Shown here in pieces: positions 1-5,574 of a DNA stretch of 6,694 nucleotides (position 1 is the first letter of the stretch; the number at the start of each line of letters is the position of its first letter). The notes under the pieces are model-generated. The model was not told the origin of the DNA and did not search any database. It was given only the letters and a program-made list of their open reading frames with translations. The stretch lies in the NCBI GenBank assembly GCA_025937115.1, contig JAICSB010000179.1:1-6694 (forward strand), given 5' to 3'. This DNA comes from Pseudonocardiaceae bacterium (lineage in GTDB: Bacteria; Actinomycetota; Actinomycetes; Mycobacteriales; Pseudonocardiaceae). The translations under genes and the position numbers were made by a program.

Positions 1-1
1 C

Positions 2-1288
2 CGGTGGGCCAATCGAGCAGCCGAGCACCCCCCGCCGGGCCCGTTCCGTGGCGACTTCTGGCGTAGCCCATTACGCGGACCGTGGTTCACCGCAATTCTC
101 AGCGTGGCGCTGCTGCCCGGCATCACGCTGATGTTCCTCACCGGCCTGGCGTCCTACGCCGCTTACAACCCGAACCTGGCGCCCGGCAACGACACCACGC
201 CCGACAAAGGATTGCTCGGGTCCTGGCTGCCGGGCTGGCCGGCCGGTCCGTCCTGGTTGTACTGGGTGAACCAGGGCGTGCATGTGACGCTCGGATTGGT
301 GCTCATCCCGGTTGTGCTGGCCAAGCTGTGGTCGGTGTTGCCCAAGCTTTTCGAGTGGCCACCGGCCCGCTCGGTGACCCAGCTGGTGGAACGGGCTTCG
401 CTGCTGCTGCTCGTCGGTGGCGCGGTGTTCGAACTGGTCACCGGTGTGATGAACATCCAGTACTACTATGCCTGGCCGTTCGGCTTCTACCAGGCGCACT
501 ACTACGGGGCGTGGGTGTTCATCGCCGCGTTCGTCGTGCACGTGTCGTTTCGGCTGCGCACCATGGTCAGCGCGCTGCGTGGCCGCAGCCTCCGGGTGGA
601 GCTTCGCACCCCGGCGTCCCAGACCACCGCTGAGGAACCTGATCCCGATCACCTGGTGTCGCCGGATCCCGCCCCGGCGACGATCTCGCGGCGGGGCGCG
701 CTGGGCATGGTCGCGGCCGGCTCGCTGACCCTGTTCGGGCTCAGCGTGGGTCAGACCATCGGCGGGGCGACCCGCTCGACCGCGCTGCTGGCGCCGCGCG
801 GGCAGAACATGGGGTCAGGACCCACGGATTTCCAGGTGAACAAGACCGCTGCGGAGGCAGGGATCGGTCCGACCGACGCCAGCTGGCGGCTCGACCTCAC
901 GGGCGCGGCCAGCACATCGCTGTCCCGCGCCCAGCTGCTCGCCCTGCCACAGCACACCGCGCGGCTACCGATCGCCTGCGTGGAGGGCTGGTCCACCGGC
1001 GTGCAGACCTGGACTGGGGTGCGGCTGGCCGACCTCGCCGCCATGGTCGGCGCGGCGCCGGACACCAGTCTGTTCGTCGAGTCGCTGCAGCGCGGTGGCG
1101 GTTTCGGCTCGGCGACGCTGTCCGCTGGCCAGGTACAGGCCTCCGACGCCCTGCTCGCGCTGCGGGTCAACGGCGCTGACCTGAGCGTTGATCACGGTTT
1201 CCCGGCCCGGGTGATCGTGCCGGCCCTGCCCGGAGTGCACAACACCAAATGGGTCACCCGGCTGACGTTCCTGCCAAGCGTGCCATGA
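2..1288 (+). CDS. Membrane-anchored molybdopterin oxidoreductase (cytochrome b-like N-terminus, sulfite oxidase-fold C-terminus), 5' truncated
   Basis: The frame is open from the first full codon at base 2, and the residues before the first in-window GTG (104) already lead into a membrane helix. The true start therefore lies upstream and 428 residues are visible. Numbering from base 2, helices lie at about 28-55, 93-112, 131-148 and 167-185. His94, His166 and His180 in or next to helices are candidate haem b ligands, as in cytochrome b561/formate dehydrogenase gamma subunits. A twin-arginine-like SRRGALG at 229-235 precedes a fifth hydrophobic segment (234-254). Residues ~277-424 match the oxidoreductase molybdopterin-binding domain: IACVEGWS contains Cys326, the expected molybdenum ligand, and HGFPARVIVP and KWVTRL are further family signatures. 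The likely role is an extracytoplasmic Mo-pterin redox enzyme wired to the membrane by haem. From memory, M. tuberculosis Rv0218 has a similar architecture. The substrate is unknown. It overlaps the next gene by ATGA and heads the visible part of the operon. Confidence 0.9.
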   Translation, partial: RWANRAAEHPPPGPFRGDFWRSPLRGPWFTAILSVALLPGITLMFLTGLASYAAYNPNLAPGNDTTPDKGLLGSWLPGWPAGPSWLYWVNQGVHVTLGLVLIPVVLAKLWSVLPKLFEWPPARSVTQLVERASLLLLVGGAVFELVTGVMNIQYYYAWPFGFYQAHYYGAWVFIAAFVVHVSFRLRTMVSALRGRSLRVELRTPASQTTAEEPDPDHLVSPDPAPATISRRGALGMVAAGSLTLFGLSVGQTIGGATRSTALLAPRGQNMGSGPTDFQVNKTAAEAGIGPTDASWRLDLTGAASTSLSRAQLLALPQHTARLPIACVEGWSTGVQTWTGVRLADLAAMVGAAPDTSLFVESLQRGGGFGSATLSAGQVQASDALLALRVNGADLSVDHGFPARVIVPALPGVHNTKWVTRLTFLPSVP

Positions 1289-1731
1289 CCCGCCGCGAAG
1301 GGGTGCAACTGCTGGCGCTGCTGGCCAGCTTCGTCGTCGCCGGCTACGCCGCGGTCCGGTTGCTGGCCGGGGATGTGATCGGGACCGGTGCCTGGTTCGT
1401 CGGCAGCGCCGTCGTCCACGATCTGGTGCTTTTCCCGCTGTACGCGGGGATCGACGCCGCACTGGTGCTGCTGCTGCGCAGCCACCCCAGCTGGGCCACC
1501 GTCGCCGGGGTGCGGTGGCTGAACTACCTGCGGGTACCCGCGGTGGTCTCCGGGTTGTTGCTGCTGGTGTGGTCACCGCTGATCCTGCGGGTATCCAATG
1601 GCGCATACCACGCGGCATCGGGGCTGTCGGCGCAGCCGTTCGCACAGCGCTGGCTTGCCGTCACCGCGGTCCTGTTCGCGATCTCGGCGGTCACCCTGGT
1701 GGTCCGCTCCATGCAAAGCGTTAAGCCATGA
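1285..1731 (+). CDS. Small four-helix membrane protein of unknown function
   Basis: I do not recognise a named family for this 148-residue protein. The ATG at 1285 overlaps the stop of the molybdoenzyme (ATGA), and its own stop overlaps the start of the response regulator in the same way, so it is very probably translationally coupled to both. A further-upstream in-frame GTG (1249) would lie inside the molybdoenzyme and is less likely. Four hydrophobic segments lie at about residues 7-29, 40-64, 78-103 and 119-140. The loop and helix around residues 51-58 read HDLVLFPL, a compact motif with a membrane-embedded His and Asp that could bind a cofactor or proton; this is inference. The position between a membrane molybdoenzyme and a two-component system suggests a role as an accessory subunit, quinone-side partner or sensor adaptor. 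No catalytic motif is visible. Confidence 0.85.
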   Translation: MTRREGVQLLALLASFVVAGYAAVRLLAGDVIGTGAWFVGSAVVHDLVLFPLYAGIDAALVLLLRSHPSWATVAGVRWLNYLRVPAVVSGLLLLVWSPLILRVSNGAYHAASGLSAQPFAQRWLAVTAVLFAISAVTLVVRSMQSVKP

Positions 1732-2426
1732 CCGCAGCCGGGGCGGTGCTGGTCGTCGACGACGATGTGCTCGTGCGTGATGTGGTCGGGCGCTACCTCA
1801 GCCGCGCCGGCTACCAGGTCACCGTTGCCGGCGACGGTGAGCACGCCCTGCGAGCGGCCCAAGCCTGCCCACCCGACTTGGTAGTACTCGATCTCATGCT
1901 GCCCGGCCTGTCTGGACTCGAGGTGTGCCGGCGGTTGCGGGCGGCAGGTCCGGTGCCGGTCGTCATGCTCACCGCCCTGGGTGAGGAGGAGGACCGCATC
2001 GTCGGTCTGGAGCTGGGCGCCGACGACTACATCACCAAGCCGTTCAGCCCCCGGGAACTCGTGCTGCGCGTCGCCTCGGTGCTGCGCCGGGCCCGATCTG
2101 CACAGCCACGGACCCAGGTGCCACCGATCGACGACGACGGGCTGATGGTGGATGTCGCCGGGCGCCGGGCGGTGCTGGGCGGCCAGGAGTTGCCGCTGAC
2201 TGTACGGGAGTTCGAGCTGCTGGCCTTCCTCATCCAGCACCCTGGTCGCGCCTTCACCCGCAGCGAGCTGCTCGAGCAGGTCTGGGGCTGGACCTTCGGC
2301 GACCATTCCACGGTGACCGTCCACGTGCGACGGTTGCGGGACAAGGTGGAGGTCGATCCCACCGCGCCGAGCCGGATCGCCACCGTGTGGGGTGTGGGTT
2401 ACCGCTACGACCGCGCCGCCGGCTGA
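1728..2426 (+). CDS. OmpR/PhoB-family two-component response regulator
   Basis: This is a 232-residue DNA-binding response regulator of standard family length. The receiver domain (about 5-118) shows the acidic pair Asp11/Asp12 in VLVVDDD, the phosphoacceptor Asp55 in [10 protein letters not shown], the switch Thr82 in MLTA and the invariant Lys104 in YITKPF. The C-terminal winged helix (about 135-228) contains [12 protein letters not shown], the [17 protein letters not shown] recognition-helix region, [13 protein letters not shown] and the terminal wing GVGYRYD. The ATG at 1728 overlaps the preceding stop (ATGA). The stop codon at 2424-2426 lies inside the first of two hairpin-bearing tandem repeats that separate it from its cognate kinase. 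It is expected to act in the cytoplasm, probably controlling this operon including the molybdoenzyme; that target is inferred from gene order only. Confidence 0.96.
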   Translation: MTAAGAVLVVDDDVLVRDVVGRYLSRAGYQVTVAGDGEHALRAAQACPPDLVVLDLMLPGLSGLEVCRRLRAAGPVPVVMLTALGEEEDRIVGLELGADDYITKPFSPRELVLRVASVLRRARSAQPRTQVPPIDDDGLMVDVAGRRAVLGGQELPLTVREFELLAFLIQHPGRAFTRSELLEQVWGWTFGDHSTVTVHVRRLRDKVEVDPTAPSRIATVWGVGYRYDRAAG

Positions 2427-2471
2427 GCCGGCAATCAGACAGGGGCCGGCTGAGCCGGCAATCAGACAGGG
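2418..2471 (+). repeat. Perfect 27-bp tandem duplication (two copies) between response regulator and kinase
   Basis: Bases 2418-2444 and 2445-2471 are identical over all 27 positions, and the identity ends exactly at both edges (2417 differs from 2444; 2445 differs from 2472). Each unit starts with the inverted repeat GCCGGCT-G-AGCCGGC (2418-2432 and 2445-2459) and ends with a purine-rich ACAGGG. The first copy contains the response regulator stop TGA (2424-2426). The second supplies a second TGA in the same frame (2451-2453) and most of the kinase Shine-Dalgarno sequence. Because 27 is a multiple of three, the duplication preserves every reading frame; in the kinase frame it would encode two copies of AEPAIRQGP upstream of the likely start. 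It may be a recent slippage duplication or a translational control element. Confidence 0.95.
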
Positions 2472-2473
2472 AG
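2468..2473 (+). promoter_or_regulatory. Shine-Dalgarno AGGGAG deciding the kinase start
   Basis: AGGGAG at 2468-2473 lies 8 bases before the GTG at 2482, a normal spacing. The in-frame GTG at 2473 overlaps this motif and so has no usable site of its own. The in-frame frame extending further upstream would run through the tandem repeat and the regulator's wing. This favours 2482 as the start. Most of the motif comes from the second 27-bp repeat copy. Confidence 0.6.
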
Positions 2474-2481
2474 TGACCGCA

Positions 2482-3507
2482 GTGCTCGACGAACTGCGAC
2501 ACGTCGGCCTGGTCGCGTTGTTGTGCACCCTGCCGGTGGCCCTGCTCGGCGCGCTGCTGCTGCACCGGATGCGCCGGTACTCGATCACCGCCGCGGTCAC
2601 CGTGCTGGTGCTGGTGCCGGTAGCCGCGACCCTGGCCGGGGTGCTGGGGGTCAACGGGTGGATGTTCACCCCGGTTCTCAGCGTCGAGCTCGCGGTGGCC
2701 GCCGCGGTGGCCGCGGTGAGCGTACCGACCGGGCTGCTGCTCGGCCGGGGCATCGCACAGGAGGTCACCTGGCAGCGGGAAGCTCGTGCCCGGGACCGGG
2801 CGGCCGAATCGGCGCGCCGCGAGCTCGTCGCGTGGATCAGCCACGACCTGCGCACCCCACTGGCCGGAATCCGCGCGATGACCGAAGCGCTGGCTGACCG
2901 GGTGGTCACCGACCCCGCCGAGGTCGCCCAGTACGTGCACCGCATCGGGCGCCAGACGCAGCGCCTGAGCGGCATGGTCGACGACCTGTTCCAGCTCTCC
3001 CGGATCAGCTCCGGGGCACTGCGGTTGACGCTGTCCGCGATCCCGCTGGGCGAGGTCGTTTCCGAGGCACTGGCCGCCGAAGCTGTCACCGCCGCACGCA
3101 AGGGCGTCCGGTTGCATGCCGACGCCGGCAGTCAATGGCCGGTCGTCCACGGCAGCGACCCCGAGCTGGCCCGGGTGCTGCGCAACCTGCTGTCCAATGC
3201 GATCCGTCACACGCCGCCGGATGGCACCGTGGTGGTCGCCGCCGGAGCCCGCGACGGGCAGGCGTGGTTACGGGTCGACGACGCCTGCGGCGGCATCCCT
3301 GAGCAGGACCTGGACCGGGTCTTCGACGTCGCCTACCGGGGCAACACCGCCCGCACCCCGGCGTCCGCTGACGAGTCCGGCGCCGGCCTGGGCCTGGCCA
3401 TCGCACGCGGCCTAGTCGAAGCCCACGCCGGCCATATCGAAGCCCGCAACCACGGCACCGGCTGCCGCTTCGAGATCCTCCTACCACTGGCGCCTCATCC
3501 CGAGTGA
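2482..3507 (+). CDS. Sensor histidine kinase with a short membrane sensor
   Basis: This 341-residue kinase (from GTG 2482) is the partner of the regulator just upstream. Three hydrophobic segments at about 8-29, 34-57 and 65-88 leave almost no extracytoplasmic loop and no obvious HAMP, PAS or periplasmic sensor domain. A charged helix leads to the H-box [10 protein letters not shown], with His121 as phosphoacceptor, and the second dimerisation helix includes [16 protein letters not shown]. The ATP-binding domain shows the N-box [18 protein letters not shown], a G1 box [10 protein letters not shown] (Cys in place of the first Gly of DxGxG, a variant I associate with actinobacterial kinases), the F-box VFDVAYRG and the G2 box [18 protein letters not shown]. 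It sits in the cytoplasmic membrane. The signal may be sensed within the membrane or through the small membrane protein or molybdoenzyme; this is inference. Alternative starts at 2473 or further upstream are possible. Confidence 0.93.
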   Translation: MLDELRHVGLVALLCTLPVALLGALLLHRMRRYSITAAVTVLVLVPVAATLAGVLGVNGWMFTPVLSVELAVAAAVAAVSVPTGLLLGRGIAQEVTWQREARARDRAAESARRELVAWISHDLRTPLAGIRAMTEALADRVVTDPAEVAQYVHRIGRQTQRLSGMVDDLFQLSRISSGALRLTLSAIPLGEVVSEALAAEAVTAARKGVRLHADAGSQWPVVHGSDPELARVLRNLLSNAIRHTPPDGTVVVAAGARDGQAWLRVDDACGGIPEQDLDRVFDVAYRGNTARTPASADESGAGLGLAIARGLVEAHAGHIEARNHGTGCRFEILLPLAPHPE

Positions 3508-3523
3508 GCGGTTCCCGCATGAA

Positions 3524-3538
3524 GCGCTGTCGCAGCGC
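3524..3538 (+). terminator. Short GC hairpin after the kinase gene, possible terminator
   Basis: GCGCTG-TCG-CAGCGC forms a perfect 6-bp stem with a 3-base loop, beginning 17 bases after the kinase stop. No T-run follows, as is common for actinobacterial terminators. It lies just before a new promoter, so ending the two-component operon here makes sense. Confidence 0.4.
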
Positions 3539-3546
3539 GCGGCGAA

Positions 3547-3575
3547 TGGACAGCCGTGTACTAGCTATGTAGAGT
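3547..3575 (+). promoter_or_regulatory. Promoter of the padR-DUF4383 operon (TGGACA-17-TAGAGT), probably leaderless
   Basis: A -35 box TGGACA (3547-3552; 5 of 6 to TTGACA) is separated by exactly 17 bases from a -10 box TAGAGT (3570-3575; fits TANNNT). Transcription would begin around 3582-3584, at or next to the ATG at 3584, so the padR message is probably leaderless. The spacer and -10 hold CTAGCTATGTAG (3561-3572), an imperfect inverted repeat that overlaps the promoter and is a plausible site for PadR autorepression; the operator assignment is weak. Confidence 0.6.
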
Positions 3576-3583
3576 TAAGGGCT

Positions 3584-3934
3584 ATGGGGGGTTTGCGGAT
3601 GACGGTGGGTGTGCTGGCGGTGCTGGGGGCGCTCCTCGATCGCCCCGACAACGAGCTGTATGGACTGGAGATCGTGCGCGCCAGTGGTCTGGAGCCGGGC
3701 ACGATCTACCCGATTCTGCAACGACTGCGCGGCGCCGGCTGGGTCAACGATCGATGGGAGGACCCGGCTCCTGCTCGCAGTCAGGGTCGGCCTCCACGCC
3801 GCTACTACTGGCTGACCATCGAGGGCCGGGCCCGTGCCGTGCACGCCCTGCAACAGGGTCGTGACCGCAGTGGCCTGAGTCGGTTGCTCGCCCCTCCCAG
3901 CCGCCGTCCTACTATCGAGGGGGGCTCAGCATGA
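3584..3934 (+). CDS. PadR-family transcriptional regulator
   Basis: This 116-residue protein contains the PadR winged-helix domain. The N-terminal helix (residues 6-18, TVGVLAVLGALLD) is followed by a helix-turn-helix through NELYGLEIVRASGLEPGTIYPILQRLRGAGWV, with the hallmark GTIYPIL recognition region. The wing follows in RPPRRYYWLTIEGRARA (about 69-86), with the typical R-Y-Y-x-L-T. The C-terminal dimerisation helix of longer PadR proteins is short and partly replaced by a basic Ser/Pro-rich tail. ATG 3584 fits the promoter just upstream as a leaderless start; the in-frame ATG at 3599 has a G-run at Shine-Dalgarno distance and would remove only five residues. The stop overlaps the next gene (ATGA). 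PadR proteins are usually local repressors, so it probably controls itself and the downstream membrane protein. The inducer is unknown. Confidence 0.93.
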   Translation: MGGLRMTVGVLAVLGALLDRPDNELYGLEIVRASGLEPGTIYPILQRLRGAGWVNDRWEDPAPARSQGRPPRRYYWLTIEGRARAVHALQQGRDRSGLSRLLAPPSRRPTIEGGSA

Positions 3935-4707
3935 TCGGCCAGAGCGCACTCGTCACCGGGGTGCGGTCGGCGGTGTCACGTCCCGCGCCGGCTCTGCGAT
4001 CACTGGGTTGGGTACGCGGCCTGCTGCCCGCAGAGGAGGGCACGGCCTGGTGGGCTGAAGTGACCTCCTGCGTCGCCGAGACCTCCGACCCTGGCGAACG
4101 ACGCCGGTACCTGCGGAGTTACCGGCAGGCGATACCGCAGCTGATCTGGACCAGCTGGACATCCGAGGTTCGTTCGGTAAAACCCGCGCTGGCGGGCGCC
4201 GACTACAGAAACGTCAAGTGGAAGGGAACAGACGTGACGTTTGTTAATACCGAAGACAAGTTCGGGATTAAGATTCAGAGCGCCAGGGCGCCCCGGACGC
4301 TCGAGCAGAGCTTCTCGATGATCGCCGGCAGCATCTACGTAGTCGGTGGAATTATCGGGTTCTTCGTCACAGGCTTCGGCAGCATTACCGAGGTGACCAA
4401 CCACTCACTTTTCGGCATCTTCATGCTGAACCCATTCCATAACATCGTGCACATCGCTCTTGGTGGGCTCTGGCTGCTCGCGGCCTTCGCGCTCACCCCG
4501 GCCGGCACCGAGGGGATGAACGTCGCCATCGGTGGCACCTACGCACTAGCCACCGTGCTGGGCTTCTTTGGCTACTTCTCGCTGCTGTCCATCCCAGCCG
4601 GCGCGTCTGGGGACAACTTCCTCCACCTGGTGACCGCTCTGGTGACATTTGTATTCGGTTGTGGTCTGCTCAGGGCGATGGGTGGTGCTCAAGCCGCTAC
4701 TGCGTAG
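3931..4707 (+). CDS. PadR-linked cytoplasmic segment joined in frame to a DUF4383-like four-helix membrane domain
   Basis: The 258-residue frame starts at ATG 3931, overlapping the padR stop, with GAGGGGGG (3917-3924) six bases upstream. Residues ~20-82 are soluble and rich in Trp/Arg (GLLPAEEGTAWWAEVTSC, RRYLRSYRQAIPQLIWTSWT). They resemble, from memory, the short proteins often encoded next to actinobacterial padR genes. Residues ~127-255 match DUF4383: four helices at about 127-148, 166-189, 199-222 and 229-250, with the family-like NPFHNIVHIALG at the second helix. Family members are normally about 140-160 residues and begin shortly before helix 1. The linker (about 83-125) is unlike either part and its DNA is visibly A-richer. 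It contains an internal GTG at 4234 with a good ribosome-binding site, giving a 157-residue DUF4383 protein. Either a true fusion, a lost stop codon, or two products from one frame is possible. No function is known for DUF4383. Confidence 0.82.
   Translation: MIGQSALVTGVRSAVSRPAPALRSLGWVRGLLPAEEGTAWWAEVTSCVAETSDPGERRRYLRSYRQAIPQLIWTSWTSEVRSVKPALAGADYRNVKWKGTDVTFVNTEDKFGIKIQSARAPRTLEQSFSMIAGSIYVVGGIIGFFVTGFGSITEVTNHSLFGIFMLNPFHNIVHIALGGLWLLAAFALTPAGTEGMNVAIGGTYALATVLGFFGYFSLLSIPAGASGDNFLHLVTALVTFVFGCGLLRAMGGAQAATA
4222..4236 (+). promoter_or_regulatory. Internal Shine-Dalgarno and GTG start for a stand-alone DUF4383 protein
   Basis: AAGGGA (4222-4227) is followed after six bases by GTG 4234, in frame with the DUF4383 domain. 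Starting here gives MTFVNTEDKFGIKIQSARAP and then helix 1, the usual N-terminal layout of DUF4383 proteins, and ends at 4707 (157 residues). A small hairpin CCCGC-GCTG-GCGGG (4183-4196) lies just upstream, giving this stretch the look of an intergenic region that happens to be open. Confidence 0.55.
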
Positions 4708-4768
4708 GCGTACGAGGCGAGGCTCTTGGGGCCGTGACACCGAGACGCTGTCCTTGGCGTCCACCGGC

Positions 4769-4780
4769 TAGCGTAAGACG
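4769..4780 (+). promoter_or_regulatory. Possible -10 box for a leaderless plsC transcript
   Basis: TAGCGT (4769-4774) fits the actinobacterial TANNNT -10 consensus and ends six bases before the GTG at 4781, the spacing expected if transcription begins on the start codon. No convincing Shine-Dalgarno sequence precedes the GTG. No good -35 box is visible at 16-18 bases (CGCTGT at 17), so support rests on the -10 alone. Confidence 0.4.
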
Positions 4781-5536
4781 GTGACTGATGTGCCGTATCG
4801 CTGCGTAGCGCGCACCGCTGTGGGCTTGTTCCGGGCGCTGGATCTACAGATCGACGTCGTCGGGCGGGAGCACGTGCCGGCTACCGGTGGTGCTGTGGTG
4901 GTGATGAACCACACCGGGTACTTCGATTTCGCCCTCGCGGCCATGCCGTTCTGGCGCGAGAGTGGCCGGTTCGTGCGTTTCATGGCCAAGCAGGAGGTCT
5001 TCAGCCATCGGGTAACAGGGCCGTTGATGCGCGCCATGCACCACATCCCGGTCGATCGCGCGGCCGGGGCGGCGTCCTTCCGGGCAGCGGTCGACGCGCT
5101 GCGCGCGGGTGAGTTGGTGGGAGTGTTCCCCGAGGCGGGGATCAGCCGCAGCTTCTGCCTCAAGGAGTTCAAGTCCGGCGCCAGCCGGATGGCCCGCGCT
5201 GCAGGCGTCCCACTGATTCCGGTGACGCTGTGGGGCAGCCAGCGGGTATGGACCAAGGGTCGCAAGCCGAGCATCGGCGTGGCGCGCCACGTACCGATCA
5301 GCATCACCATCGGCGCACCACTGCAACCCAGCCGCGGGCGGGGCACCGACACCGCCCTGCTCGACGCGATGAGCGCGTTGCTCGACGAGACCCGGGCGCG
5401 CTATCCCGACCCGCCGGGTGACGATCCCTGGTGGATGCCGGCGCACCTTGGGGGCACCGCGCCCACGCCGCAACAAGCCGCCGAGTTGGACGCCGCCGAC
5501 CTGTTGGAGCGAGCGCAGCGCCGCACCCGCTCGTGA
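4781..5536 (+). CDS. PlsC-family 1-acylglycerol-3-phosphate (lysophospholipid) acyltransferase
   Basis: This 251-residue protein carries all four acyltransferase blocks. They are the catalytic HX4D in NHTGYFD (His44, Asp49), substrate-binding GRFVRFMAKQEVF (62-74) with HHIPVDR (87-93), the phosphate-binding FPEAGIS (116-122), and the hydrophobic block VPLIPVTLWGSQRV (143-156). The family transfers a fatty acyl group from acyl-ACP or acyl-CoA to the sn-2 position of lysophosphatidate, making phosphatidate for phospholipids or triacylglycerol, at the inner face of the membrane. No clear transmembrane helix is seen beyond moderately hydrophobic stretches, so it is probably a peripheral membrane protein. 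GTG 4781 is chosen because of the -10 box just upstream; GTG 4790 is an alternative. The last codons (TCG TGA) lie in one arm of a 44-bp palindrome shared with the convergent desaturase gene. Exact acceptor specificity cannot be told, since actinomycetes carry several paralogues. Confidence 0.93.
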   Translation: MTDVPYRCVARTAVGLFRALDLQIDVVGREHVPATGGAVVVMNHTGYFDFALAAMPFWRESGRFVRFMAKQEVFSHRVTGPLMRAMHHIPVDRAAGAASFRAAVDALRAGELVGVFPEAGISRSFCLKEFKSGASRMARAAGVPLIPVTLWGSQRVWTKGRKPSIGVARHVPISITIGAPLQPSRGRGTDTALLDAMSALLDETRARYPDPPGDDPWWMPAHLGGTAPTPQQAAELDAADLLERAQRRTRS

Positions 5537-5574
5537 GTGGGAAACAGTGTTATAACACTGTTTCCCACTCACGA
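5531..5574. terminator. Perfect 44-bp palindrome carrying both convergent stop codons; probable bidirectional terminator
   Basis: Bases 5531-5552 are the exact reverse complement of 5553-5574, with no loop bases and no mismatch. Symmetry breaks at 5530/5575. The plus-strand stop TGA (5534-5536) and the minus-strand stop (TCA at 5569-5571) occupy mirror positions, and both genes end TCG TGA. As RNA it would form a very stable stem-loop on either strand. Its core AACAGTGTTATAACACTGTT is A/T-richer than the surroundings and also has the form of a dyad operator, so protein binding is an alternative. The position between convergent genes favours termination. Confidence 0.88.

Noticed and set aside
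104..106. GTG at 104 as the molybdoenzyme start
   Set aside because: It falls inside the first membrane helix, and the frame upstream reads plausible protein back to the window edge, so the gene is cut by the window.
82..633. Plus-strand frame overlapping the molybdoenzyme
   Set aside because: The Ala/Arg-rich composition without motifs, and full overlap with a frame showing clear membrane helices, make it a shadow.
2418..2471. CRISPR or attachment site from the tandem repeat
   Set aside because: There are only two copies with no spacer between them, no cas genes, and no integrase or tRNA nearby.
1524..3210. Long minus-strand open frames opposite the response regulator and kinase
   Set aside because: They are rich in Arg/Pro/His/Gln low-complexity stretches with no domain signature. 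They lie opposite well-supported two-component genes, as expected from high-GC antisense shadow frames.
3293..3300. Kinase G1 box with Cys instead of Gly as a sign of a dead kinase
   Set aside because: The other ATP-binding boxes and the phosphoacceptor His are intact, and I associate the DACGGIP form with active actinobacterial kinases.
5531..5574. Insertion-sequence terminal inverted repeat or transposon remnant
   Set aside because: No transposase, no internal sequence between the arms and no target-site duplication can be seen. A palindromic insertion remains possible but is not supported as an IS.
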